A stretch of 64,000 nt of DNA, taken from CAYQCE01 sp964415885 (GTDB lineage Bacteria > Zixibacteria > MSB-5A5 > JAABVY01 > JAHJOQ01). Shown here piece after piece: positions 15,102-23,015 of the stretch. Below the pieces are notes generated by a model. The model was not told where the DNA came from. It saw only the letters and a program-made list of their open reading frames with translations, and ran no database searches. The stretch covers positions 7,981-71,980 of the forward strand of contig CAYQCE010000011.1 in assembly GCA_964415885.1 (NCBI GenBank), in the 5' to 3' direction. The translations under genes were made by a program, and so were the position numbers. Position 1 is the first letter of the stretch. Each line of letters starts with the position of its first letter.

Positions 15102-15868
15102 GCAACGACAGAAGGAGATTCCTTAAGGTCGCCGGTCTTACCACTCTGGCAGTAGCGGGATCGCGAGCACTCGGATCGAACAACCTCGCGCCGAAGCCGT
15201 GGCTCGATTCGGGTGGCCTCAAAGGGACACGTTGGGCCATGGTGATTAACATCAGCAAGTGCCAGGAGCAACAGGGCTGCACGAAATGTGTTGATGCCTG
15301 CCACGTGGTGCACAACGTGCCTGGAATCGAGAACAAGAAACACGAGATTAAGTGGATCTGGAAAGAGTCGTTCCATCATACGTTTCATGAGCAGGAACAT
15401 CACCATACACCGGACAAGGTCAAGCACTCGCCGGTACTCGTGCTCTGCAACCACTGCGACAATCCGCCGTGCGTGCGTGTCTGCCCGACCGGGGCGACTT
15501 TCAAGCGCGAGTCGGATGGGATAGTGATGATGGACTGGCATCGCTGCATAGGCTGCCGCTACTGTGTCGTGGGGTGCCCGTACGGTGCACGGAGCTTCAA
15601 CTGGAAGGACCCGAGAGAATATCTGAAAGAGGTTCGCGAGGACTTCCCGACGCGAATGAAAGGTGTGGTCGAGAAGTGCACGTTCTGTGAGACTCGTTTG
15701 AGGAAAGGACAGTTGCCGGCTTGCGTGGAGGCATGCGAGCACGGTGCTCTGACATTCGGCGATCTGGATGATCCTGAGTCGGAGGTCAGGAAGCTCCTGG
15801 AATCGAACTATACGATACGTCGTAAACCACAGCTTGGAACCGAACCCCAAGTCTACTACATCGTGTGA
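15098..15868 (+). CDS. dsrO: DsrO, periplasmic ferredoxin-type iron-sulfur subunit
   Basis: DsrO is the Tat-exported subunit that passes electrons between DsrP and DsrJ. The N-terminus has a twin-arginine signal (RRRFLKVAGLTTLAVAG). The mature part carries the usual four [4Fe-4S] motifs: CQEQQGCTKCVDACH, CNHCDNPPCVRVCPTGA, CIGCRYCVVGCPYGA and CTFCETRLRKGQLPACVEAC. Length (256 residues) is normal. The start ATGA overlaps the dsrJ stop. dsrP begins 7 bases after the stop. Confidence 0.93.
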   Translation: MSNDRRRFLKVAGLTTLAVAGSRALGSNNLAPKPWLDSGGLKGTRWAMVINISKCQEQQGCTKCVDACHVVHNVPGIENKKHEIKWIWKESFHHTFHEQEHHHTPDKVKHSPVLVLCNHCDNPPCVRVCPTGATFKRESDGIVMMDWHRCIGCRYCVVGCPYGARSFNWKDPREYLKEVREDFPTRMKGVVEKCTFCETRLRKGQLPACVEACEHGALTFGDLDDPESEVRKLLESNYTIRRKPQLGTEPQVYYIV

Positions 15869-15875
15869 GGTCGTT

Positions 15876-17075
15876 ATGATAGATAAGGCATTTACCGGAA
15901 GCAAAACATACTGGAGCTGGGTGGCCTTTTTGCTCGCGCTGATTGGGCTCGGGACACTTGCCTACCTTTATCAGTTCGAAAATGGCCTCGGTGTAACGGG
16001 CCTGTCGCGGGATGTCACCTGGGGATTTTATATCGCGCAATTCACATTCCTGGTCGGGGTCGCCGCATCGGCCGTGATGGTCGTACTGCCATACTACCTC
16101 CATAATCACAAGGCATTCGGCAAGGTGACTATTCTCGGCGAATTCGTGGCGGTCGGCGCAGTGATCATGTGTATGACGTTCATCTTCGTCGATATGGGTC
16201 AGCCGTTCAGGATACTGAATGTATTCCTTCATCCGACGCCAAATTCGCTGATGTTCTGGGATACGGTGTCGCTGTTCGGGTATTTACTCCTGAATGCCGT
16301 AATCAGCATGGTTACGCTCGGTGCGGAGAGAAAGGGCATTGCACCGCCGAAGTGGATCAAGCCGATCATCTACATATCGATTCCGTGGGCGATCAGCATC
16401 CACACGGTGACGGCGTTTCTCTATTCAGGACTCGCCGCGCGCCCGTTCTGGATGACCGCAGTGCTCGCACCGAGGTTCCTCGCCTCGGCGTTCGCTGCAG
16501 GCCCGGCGCTTCTGTGCATTCTCTGCTTGATCGTTCGCAAGTTCTCGAAGTTCGATCCGGGCGACAAGGCGATTCAGAACCTTGCGAAGATTGCCACCTA
16601 TGGCATGATCGTGAATGTCTTCCTGGTCTTGATGGAGGTCTTCACCGCATTCTATTCGGGTATCCCGGAGCATCTGTTGCACTTCAAGTTTCTCTATGTC
16701 GGGCTTGACGGCAACACGACGCTCGTGCCGTGGATGTGGATTTCCGCAGCGCTCGCGATCTTTTCACTGATTATCATGATCAACCCGAAGACTCGCAACA
16801 ATTACAAGACTATGGTTGTCGGATGCGTGGCGATATTCTCATCTCTCTGGATCGACAAGGGTCTCGCGATGGTTGTAGGCGGATTCACCCCATCGCCCCT
16901 CGGTGAGGTGACAGGGTATGCTCCAACGTTCCCGGAGATTCTGATATCAATAGGGATCTATGCGCTCGGCGCGCTGATAATCACCGGATTGTATAAAGTC
17001 GCAATATCTATCCGCGAACACGAACTGCCCGCCAAGACTGTGGTGGCGGAGAGGATTGCATCCGAGACAGCGTAG
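15876..17075 (+). CDS. dsrP: DsrP, NrfD-family integral membrane quinone-interacting subunit
   Basis: DsrP is the polytopic membrane partner of DsrO and likely exchanges electrons with menaquinone. The 399-residue protein has about ten hydrophobic segments and NrfD/PsrC-like features (NSLMFWDTVSLFGYLLLNAVI, SIHTVTAFLYSGLAARPFW, ILISIGIYALGALIITGLYKVA). I chose ATG 15876, just after a GAGG and 7 bases past the dsrO stop. A longer in-frame reading begins inside dsrO at 15768 but adds residues not expected in DsrP. This is the last gene of dsrMKJOP. Confidence 0.92.
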   Translation: MIDKAFTGSKTYWSWVAFLLALIGLGTLAYLYQFENGLGVTGLSRDVTWGFYIAQFTFLVGVAASAVMVVLPYYLHNHKAFGKVTILGEFVAVGAVIMCMTFIFVDMGQPFRILNVFLHPTPNSLMFWDTVSLFGYLLLNAVISMVTLGAERKGIAPPKWIKPIIYISIPWAISIHTVTAFLYSGLAARPFWMTAVLAPRFLASAFAAGPALLCILCLIVRKFSKFDPGDKAIQNLAKIATYGMIVNVFLVLMEVFTAFYSGIPEHLLHFKFLYVGLDGNTTLVPWMWISAALAIFSLIIMINPKTRNNYKTMVVGCVAIFSSLWIDKGLAMVVGGFTPSPLGEVTGYAPTFPEILISIGIYALGALIITGLYKVAISIREHELPAKTVVAERIASETA

Positions 17076-17101
17076 ACAACATGGATTTGAAAGATTGGAG
17101 A

Positions 17102-17130
17102 CGGGGTTGCTGTTTGCTGCGGCAACCCCG
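17102..17130 (+). other. Stem-loop between dsrP and the persulfide reductase gene
   Basis: CGGGGTTGC (17102-17110) pairs perfectly with GCAACCCCG (17122-17130) across an 11-base loop. There is no T-run, and the gene start follows 10 bases later, in place of a clear ribosome binding site. It may stabilise the dsr message or influence translation of the next gene. Confidence 0.4.
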
Positions 17131-17140
17131 GTAGTTTATC

Positions 17141-18814
17141 ATGGATAAGTCGGATTTTGTTATCATCGGTGGTGTGGCTGCGGGGCCGAAGACCGCATCG
17201 GTGCTCGCAAGGCGCAAACCGGATGCCAGGGTAACGCTCTTCCAGATGGAGGAGCATATCTCGTACGCCACTTGCGGTATGCCCTATTTCGCCTCGGGAG
17301 ATATCGAGTCGTTCAGTCAACTGAATGAGACCTCGTACGGTGTCGTACGCGACGCTGAGTTCTTCAAGACAACCAAGGGCTTCGACGTCAAATCGTCATC
17401 CGAGGTCATCAAGATAGATCGCGAGAAGAAGTGCGTGACCGTGCGAAATCTGAAGAGTGGTGAAGTCTACGAGCACGGCTACGGCAAGCTCGTGATCGCT
17501 ACAGGTGCGGCTCCCAATGATCCACCGTTCGAGGTGGCTGAGAGTGGCAAAATCCGACATTTCACGAAACCGGATGACGCCATCGAATTCCGCAAGTCTG
17601 CCCAGACGGGGCAGGTCGGCAAAGCCGTCATTGTCGGCGCCGGTTTCATTGGATGCGAACTGGCGGAGAGCTGTGCCGGACTCTGGGGTATCGAGACTGT
17701 CCTTGTCGAGAAGGAGAGTCAGGTGCTGCCGTACGCGCTCGATCCTGAGATGGCCGCTATCGCGGAACGAGAGATGAAGCGAAACGACGTTGAGGTGATG
17801 ACCGGGGTGGAGGTCGAGAAGATCGATGTAAACGATGATGGCAACCCGGTCGTAACCATCCGCGGGAACGAATCGGTCGAAGCCGACTTCGTTTTCCTCT
17901 GTGTCGGTGTTGCTCCGAGGTCAGCTTTGGCGAGAGATGCCGGTCTCGAGATCGGTAAGCAGGGCGGCATCCGCGTTAACGCGAAGATGCAGACGTCTGA
18001 TCCGAATATATATGCCGGCGGCGACTGCGTGGAGTCGCACAACATCATTACGGGTGGTCCGATTTACCTGCCAATGGGTTCAATCGCGAATCGACATGGT
18101 CGAGTGATAGCCGAGAATCTCGCCGGTTATGAGGCGGAATTCCGGGGCGTGGTCGGGTCGTTCTTCGTTAAGGTGTTTGATGTCAACGTCGGCTCAACGG
18201 GTCTCTCTCAGCGGATGTGCGATGTTCTCGGGTTAAAGAGCCATTCTGTATGGGGCTCATTTCCGGATAAACCGGATTACTATCCGGAGTACCAGACAAT
18301 GACAATAAAGATGGTGTACTCCCCGAATGACGGCAAGTTGCTTGGGCTGCAGGCGGCTGGTAAGGGTGATATTTTCAGACGCATTGATGTTTACGCTGCA
18401 TATCTGCTTCACGGAGAGCGTCTGAGCGAGCTGCTCGATTTTGAGCAGGGATATGCACCTCCATATTCGGAGGCGATCGATCCACTGCATCATCTCGCAT
18501 GTATGGCGATAGCTCAGGGCAGGGGGGTGCACTTCGTGCCGCCGGTGAAGCCTTCGCAGGAGGATGCTCAGTACGTGGATGTTCGTGAGAAGGCGGAGAT
18601 CGAGGAGGAGCCGTTCTTCTCATCGGATTCGTTTAAGATTGTCAATATTCCGCTCGGGGAGCTTCGCGGCAGACTCAGCGAACTCGATAGGGGCAAAAAG
18701 GTTATAATTGTGTGCAGGCGTGGGCCGCGATCTTACCAGGCCGGCTTGATTCTCAAACACGCCGGGTTCGATGACGTAGAAGTTCTGGGTGGAGGAACGC
18801 AGGCTTTTGAATAG
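17141..18814 (+). CDS. CoA-disulfide/persulfide reductase with C-terminal rhodanese domain (CoADR-Rhd)
   Basis: This is a flavoprotein disulfide reductase of the CoADR/Npsr type. It has an FAD fold (IGGVAAGPKTA, residues 8-18), the single active-site cysteine C45 in YATCGMPYF, an NAD(P)H fold (IVGAGFIGCELAE, about residue 165), a dimerisation domain, and a rhodanese domain from about residue 465 with the catalytic C525 (IIVCRRGPRSYQA). Such fusions reduce polysulfides or CoA/glutathione persulfides with NAD(P)H and release sulfide. Directly after dsrP, it may process sulfane sulfur or feed sulfite reduction. The start codon lacks a clear Shine-Dalgarno and follows a hairpin. hemA follows after 27 bases. 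Confidence 0.85.
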   Translation: MDKSDFVIIGGVAAGPKTASVLARRKPDARVTLFQMEEHISYATCGMPYFASGDIESFSQLNETSYGVVRDAEFFKTTKGFDVKSSSEVIKIDREKKCVTVRNLKSGEVYEHGYGKLVIATGAAPNDPPFEVAESGKIRHFTKPDDAIEFRKSAQTGQVGKAVIVGAGFIGCELAESCAGLWGIETVLVEKESQVLPYALDPEMAAIAEREMKRNDVEVMTGVEVEKIDVNDDGNPVVTIRGNESVEADFVFLCVGVAPRSALARDAGLEIGKQGGIRVNAKMQTSDPNIYAGGDCVESHNIITGGPIYLPMGSIANRHGRVIAENLAGYEAEFRGVVGSFFVKVFDVNVGSTGLSQRMCDVLGLKSHSVWGSFPDKPDYYPEYQTMTIKMVYSPNDGKLLGLQAAGKGDIFRRIDVYAAYLLHGERLSELLDFEQGYAPPYSEAIDPLHHLACMAIAQGRGVHFVPPVKPSQEDAQYVDVREKAEIEEEPFFSSDSFKIVNIPLGELRGRLSELDRGKKVIIVCRRGPRSYQAGLILKHAGFDDVEVLGGGTQAFE

Positions 18815-18841
18815 AATGCAGATTCGGGAGATAGACAGGTA

Positions 18842-20068
18842 ATGGCTGCATCGAGATGGCAACTGGTTGTCTGTGGGATCAGCCACAACACGTCGGAACT
18901 GGCCGATCGTGAGCCACTGCAGATTGGCAGAGATCAGATGGCTGAGGCGAATGCGCTTCTCAGTCGTCTTCCGGAGGTTCGCGAATCTGCTATACTCGTC
19001 ACGTGTAATCGTGTCGAGATCTACGTCGTTGCAGACCGCTCCCGCGAACCGTTCGAGATCGTCGGGGAATTCTACCGGAGATTCCGCGATTTAGACACAA
19101 AGTCTGTCGAGGAGAAATTCTTCACATACAAGGGGACTCATGTCGCGCGGCATCTTTTCCGAGTGATGGCAGGGATTGATTCCATGGTGGTCGGTGAGAA
19201 GCAGATTGCCGGTCAGGTCAAGGATGCCTACCGCTCGGCCTGCGATGTCAAAGCGGCCGGCAAGATTATGCATCGCCTGTTTCACCAGGCCTTTCGTGTC
19301 GGCAAGGCGGTGCGCACGGATACCGAGATTGGCAGGGGCGCGTGTTCGGTTGCCAGTGCCGCTGTGAGCATGATAAAATCCAAGGTTGAAGACGACTCAC
19401 GGCCGACGGTGCTCTTTGTCGGCGCCAATCAGATGATCCGGCTCGCATCACTGAACATGTCGCGTCTGCATCATGGCAGATTCATGTTCGCGAACCGCAC
19501 ATCCCAGAAGGCTGAGGAGCTCGCTCGCAGGTATCACGGTGAGGCGTTTGCACTGGAAGACCTCGCGTCGGTTTTGCCCGAAGCAGATATTGTCATTACA
19601 TGCACCGCTTCCGATCAGCCGATTATCTCTGCAGAAGCGTTGAGAGAATCGGGTGTGAAGCGCGGAGGACGCAGACAGATCATTATGGATATGGCGGTGC
19701 CGCGAGATGTTGCCGAGGTCAACGGTTCGGTCGATTCTGTGCGTGTGTTCGATCTCGAGGACGTGAAGCGTTTCGTGGCCGAGCGGGCGGAGGCAATCGA
19801 GGAAGAGATACCGCAGGCCGAAGAGGTTATCGACCGTATACTCACGCAATTCGCGTACTGGTATCAGCATGTGATCCGGGAGCCTCTTTACAACGGCATC
19901 GAGGAGACGTTCGAGGATATGCGAAAAGAAGAACTCTCGAGTGCACTCGAATCGCTCGATACCGAACAACGGGCTGTAATAGACAAGCTGACCCGCAGAC
20001 TCGTCAACAGAATGGCGCAACTTAAGATCCGTCTGGATTTGGACAGTGAGAAGAAGTCGGAGAACTGA
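18842..20068 (+). CDS. hemA: Glutamyl-tRNA reductase
   Basis: HemA reduces Glu-tRNA to glutamate-1-semialdehyde, the first step of the C5 tetrapyrrole pathway. Here it would supply precursor for siroheme and haem. The 408 residues include the catalytic C55 in VTCNRVEIY, the HLFRVMAGIDSMVVGEKQIAGQ block, the NADPH domain (VLFVGANQMIRLA; the last residues of the usual GxGxM motif are altered), and the C-terminal dimerisation helix. Length is normal. It begins an operon-like run of three siroheme genes; the next gene starts 11 bases after the stop. Confidence 0.92.
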   Translation: MAASRWQLVVCGISHNTSELADREPLQIGRDQMAEANALLSRLPEVRESAILVTCNRVEIYVVADRSREPFEIVGEFYRRFRDLDTKSVEEKFFTYKGTHVARHLFRVMAGIDSMVVGEKQIAGQVKDAYRSACDVKAAGKIMHRLFHQAFRVGKAVRTDTEIGRGACSVASAAVSMIKSKVEDDSRPTVLFVGANQMIRLASLNMSRLHHGRFMFANRTSQKAEELARRYHGEAFALEDLASVLPEADIVITCTASDQPIISAEALRESGVKRGGRRQIIMDMAVPRDVAEVNGSVDSVRVFDLEDVKRFVAERAEAIEEEIPQAEEVIDRILTQFAYWYQHVIREPLYNGIEETFEDMRKEELSSALESLDTEQRAVIDKLTRRLVNRMAQLKIRLDLDSEKKSEN

Positions 20069-20079
20069 TTGGAGAGACT

Positions 20080-20712
20080 ATGGCCCTGAAGTACATGCCG
20101 ATAAACGTGAATCTCAAAGATGCCAGAGTACTCGTCGTTGGTGGCGGGACGATCGCCCTCAGAAAAGTCGATAATCTGCTCGAGTACGAATGTGAGGTAA
20201 CTGTCGTTGCTCCGAAGGTCGTGGACAAAATCCAGTACTACGGAGATAAGAACAGGATCAAGCTCGAGAACAGGGAGTACATCCACGGTGAGGCGTCGAA
20301 ATACCGAATCGTCATATCGGCTACCGATGACGAGCACGTTAACGAGGCGGTCCGCAAGGATTGCGAAGATGCGGGCGTGCTGGTCAATGTGGTTGACAAT
20401 CCGAGGCTTTGCACATTCACTGTTCCGGCGGTCGTTCGTCGCGGGCCACTTTCGATCACTGTTTCTACCGACGGCAAAGCTCCATTTCTCGCCGGAGGAC
20501 TGCGCGTCATTCTTGATGAGTTTTTCGGAAGTCACTGGGAAAAGATCGCCGACGCCGCCGCGCTCTTCCGCAAGAAAGTATATGCCAGGTACGAGGGTGA
20601 CACGGAGCAGCAGGGACGTTGTTTCGAACGTTTCCTCGGTCAGGACTGGAAAGAAATCCTGAAACACAAATCTCAGGAGCAGATCAACCAGGAATTGGAT
20701 CGACTCCTCTGA
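20080..20712 (+). CDS. Precorrin-2 dehydrogenase / sirohydrochlorin ferrochelatase (Met8/CysG N-domain type)
   Basis: This enzyme oxidises precorrin-2 to sirohydrochlorin and may insert iron to make siroheme. The 210-residue length fits the stand-alone CysG N-terminal domain/Met8 family. The NAD-binding motif is VLVVGGGTIALRKVDNLL (residues 17-34). The characteristic VVDNPRLCTFTVPAVVRRGPLSITVSTDGKAPFLA block with the conserved Asp is present. SD-like GGAGAG precedes the ATG. It sits between hemA and cobA/hemD. Confidence 0.9.
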   Translation: MALKYMPINVNLKDARVLVVGGGTIALRKVDNLLEYECEVTVVAPKVVDKIQYYGDKNRIKLENREYIHGEASKYRIVISATDDEHVNEAVRKDCEDAGVLVNVVDNPRLCTFTVPAVVRRGPLSITVSTDGKAPFLAGGLRVILDEFFGSHWEKIADAAALFRKKVYARYEGDTEQQGRCFERFLGQDWKEILKHKSQEQINQELDRLL

Positions 20713-20734
20713 CAGTCTCTATTCAGGCTGAGTT

Positions 20735-22270
20735 ATGACAAAATCGAATAAATCCGGGAAAGTGTATCTGATAGGAGCCGGTCCGGGTGATCCGGAGCTG
20801 ATAACAGTGAAGGGGCTCCGATTGGCGCACCAGTGTGATGTCGTGCTCTATGACAGCCTGATTCCGGATGAGATCATGGTCACCCTGCCACAAAGTGTTG
20901 AGCGCGTATTTGTCGGCAAACGGGGCGGCAAACACTCGATGGAGCAGGAGGAGATCAATGAACTGCTGCTCATGTATGCCAGAGCCGGAAAGAGCGTTGC
21001 TCGCCTCAAGGGTGCCGATCCGTTGATTTTCGGGAGAGGCGCCGAGGAGGCACAGTTTCTCCGTGACAATGGGATTGTCTTCGAGATAGTGCCGGGTGTC
21101 ACCGCCGGAATCGCGGGACCATCCTATGCTGGTATTCCATGTACCGAGCGGCATCTCTCATCCACACTGATCTTCGTGACCGGTCACAAGGCGCAGGACA
21201 AGAGCGCGTCATCCGTCGACTGGAAATGGCTGGCGTCGGCACGCAAGAGCACGATCGTAATCTATATGGGAGTCGGGCAGATCGACACACTGACGTCGAG
21301 GTTGATTGAGAACGGCATGCATCCGAGCACTCCAGCCGCCATAATCGAGCGCGGTACGATGAGCTCTCAGCGGATATTCGTGTGTGATCTATCCGAGCTT
21401 CCGGAAACAGTGCGAAAAAACGAGGTGCATGCGCCTGCGTTGTTCGTGATAGGCGAGGTCGTGAAGCTTCGCGAGCGCCTCGAGTGGTTCAGGGACCTGC
21501 CTCTTCTCGGAAAGAGAGTCATGGTCACCCGTCCGTCTCATCAGGCGATCGATACCTATCAGCGATTGCGCGATCTCGGGGCGGAAGTACTGCCGTACCC
21601 GACGATCAAAATAACGGGCATTGAGAACGACTCTGGCTGGGACGGCTTCAACGATCTGTCCGCCGGCGAGAAATGGTTGATCTTTACGAGCGAGAACGGT
21701 GTCGAGTTCTTCGTACAACAATTTCTCGGTCGCGGGAATGATGTCCGCCAACTTGCGGGTTTCAAGGTCGCCGCGGTGGGGAAGGGCACGGCTCGCGCAC
21801 TGCAGCGACATCATATCAACCCGGATTTCGTTCCGAAGACAGCGACTGTGGCTGCATTCGCGGATGAATTTGCAGCCGCGAATGTACTGGAGGGCGCGTC
21901 GGTTGTTCGGGTGCGCGGGAATCTGGCGGATGAGACATTCGAGATGACAGCACGCGATGCCGGAGCGGAGGTCGTGCCCGTGGAGGTCTATAGGACCGAT
22001 TACAATCTTTGGCCGGAGGGGCTGAGGGAGAAGCTCCTGGAGTATCCGCCGGACGCGATTATGGTTACGAGCGGATCAACAGTTGAGGGGCTGTTCAAGA
22101 ACCTGGGCGAGTCAGAGTTCGAACAACTGCTCGGCCCGGCTGCAATTTTCTCCATTGGCCCGTCAACGACCGCGAAGCTGAGGGCGCACGGTCTGTCAGT
22201 GGCGCGAGAGTGCGACATCCATAACATCGACGAACTCGTCAGCTTGATCCTCGATTACTTCTCCAGATAG
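20735..22270 (+). CDS. cobA: Uroporphyrinogen-III C-methyltransferase fused to uroporphyrinogen-III synthase
   Basis: The 511-residue protein is a fusion. The N-terminal half (to about residue 250) is a SAM-dependent SUMT/CobA domain with the VYLIGAGPGDPELITVKG signature and the RLKGADPLIFGRGAEE motif. The C-terminal half is HemD (uroporphyrinogen-III synthase), starting near GKRVMVTRPSHQA. It would close the uroporphyrinogen-III ring and divert it to precorrin-2, so with the previous gene it completes the route to siroheme for DsrAB. hemC (hydroxymethylbilane synthase), often found between hemA and hemD, is not here. Confidence 0.9.
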   Translation: MTKSNKSGKVYLIGAGPGDPELITVKGLRLAHQCDVVLYDSLIPDEIMVTLPQSVERVFVGKRGGKHSMEQEEINELLLMYARAGKSVARLKGADPLIFGRGAEEAQFLRDNGIVFEIVPGVTAGIAGPSYAGIPCTERHLSSTLIFVTGHKAQDKSASSVDWKWLASARKSTIVIYMGVGQIDTLTSRLIENGMHPSTPAAIIERGTMSSQRIFVCDLSELPETVRKNEVHAPALFVIGEVVKLRERLEWFRDLPLLGKRVMVTRPSHQAIDTYQRLRDLGAEVLPYPTIKITGIENDSGWDGFNDLSAGEKWLIFTSENGVEFFVQQFLGRGNDVRQLAGFKVAAVGKGTARALQRHHINPDFVPKTATVAAFADEFAAANVLEGASVVRVRGNLADETFEMTARDAGAEVVPVEVYRTDYNLWPEGLREKLLEYPPDAIMVTSGSTVEGLFKNLGESEFEQLLGPAAIFSIGPSTTAKLRAHGLSVARECDIHNIDELVSLILDYFSR

Positions 22271-22285
22271 TTAAGAAATTCGAGT

Positions 22286-22316
22286 ATAAGAAAAGCCGAC
22301 CCTCGATGGGCCGGCT
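22286..22316 (-). terminator. Terminator downstream of the ferritin-like gene
   Basis: AAGCCG (22293-22298) pairs with CGGCTT (22311-22316), extended inward by CCC/GGG after one mismatch. Read on the minus strand the stem is followed by TTTTCTTAT. It lies between the convergent cobA/hemD and ferritin-like genes and may act in both directions. Confidence 0.6.
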
Positions 22317-22343
22317 TCATTTCGCCAATTCCATAGCGCTCGA

Positions 22344-22781
22344 TTAACCGTAAGGATACATGCCCTTCTTGATCGTTTCGAGGTCCGATAGAATCTTGTT
22401 GTGCTTGTTCTCATCGGTCAGAAGATACTGCAGCAGGTACTCCTGCACGACCATCTTCTTGCCTTTCAGGGACTCGAGTGCCTCATTTGCGAATTCGACG
22501 GTCTTCTTCTCGAGCTCAATGTGCTTCTCCACCTGAGACCATATCTCGGCGAGTTCTTCCGGAGTGACAGTGACTGTCTCGGATTCGAGGCTGGACGCAA
22601 TCAGCTCCTGCACGCGATAGTGCATCTGCGAGTCGTGCTGAATGATCTCCATGACCATGCGCACGATCTTGTTGTCGGTCTTCTCCATTATGTTGCCGGT
22701 GGAGGAAACCGAGGCATTCTCGATCTTCTGCCAGCGTTTCATGTTGTCGATGATTTTTTCCTGAATCTCCTTTGTCGACAT
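22344..22781 (-). CDS. Ferritin-like four-helix protein
   Basis: The 145-residue, all-helical protein has acidic and histidine residues placed as in ferritin-like/rubrerythrin-type bundles (EIIQHDSQMHYR, VEKHIELEKKT, TDENKHNKIL with an E-x-x-H-like spacing). There is no rubredoxin-type cysteine motif. It may bind a di-iron centre and serve iron or peroxide handling; this is inferred from pattern, not a named family match. GAGGAGG precedes the ATG. A good Rex-like operator lies 26 bases upstream, tying it to the sulfur genes by regulation. Confidence 0.5.
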   Translation of the reverse strand: MSTKEIQEKIIDNMKRWQKIENASVSSTGNIMEKTDNKIVRMVMEIIQHDSQMHYRVQELIASSLESETVTVTPEELAEIWSQVEKHIELEKKTVEFANEALESLKGKKMVVQEYLLQYLLTDENKHNKILSDLETIKKGMYPYG

Positions 22782-22806
22782 CTGTCGATCCTCCTCAACT
22801 CCTTAT

Positions 22807-22824
22807 TTGTGAACTTATTCACCT
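22807..22824. promoter_or_regulatory. Rex- or CRP/FNR-like operator upstream of the ferritin-like gene
   Basis: TTGTGA-N6-TCACCT matches TTGTGA-N6-TCACAA at 10 of 12 fixed positions and TTGTGAA-N4-TTCACAA at 12 of 14. It is close to the gene start (22781, minus strand), a repressor-like position. Confidence 0.5.
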
Positions 22825-22960
22825 AATTGTCTGTTTATCCTGATGCGGCATGGAGGGTTAACGGCGATTTCGTGACCCATGTTGTCATAATCTCCCTCGT
22901 CATCCCGAATGCTTTCGCAATAATAATAGATTTGATCCAGATTGTCTACAGATATCTCCG

Positions 22961-22986
22961 CAAGAAATATCCACAAGAAATATCCA
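22961..22986. repeat. Perfect tandem duplication of a 13-mer
   Basis: CAAGAAATATCCA occurs twice head to tail (22961-22973 and 22974-22986), in the gap downstream of the apgM stop. It is probably a slippage or replication duplication with no evident function. Confidence 0.7.
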
Positions 22987-23015
22987 GACGGATCTAATCA
23001 CCGCCGACCCCAAGG

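Noticed and set aside
15768..15875. Earlier in-frame start for dsrP
   Set aside because: It would overlap dsrO by 100 bases and add 36 residues absent from DsrP. ATG 15876 is correctly placed after the dsrO stop.
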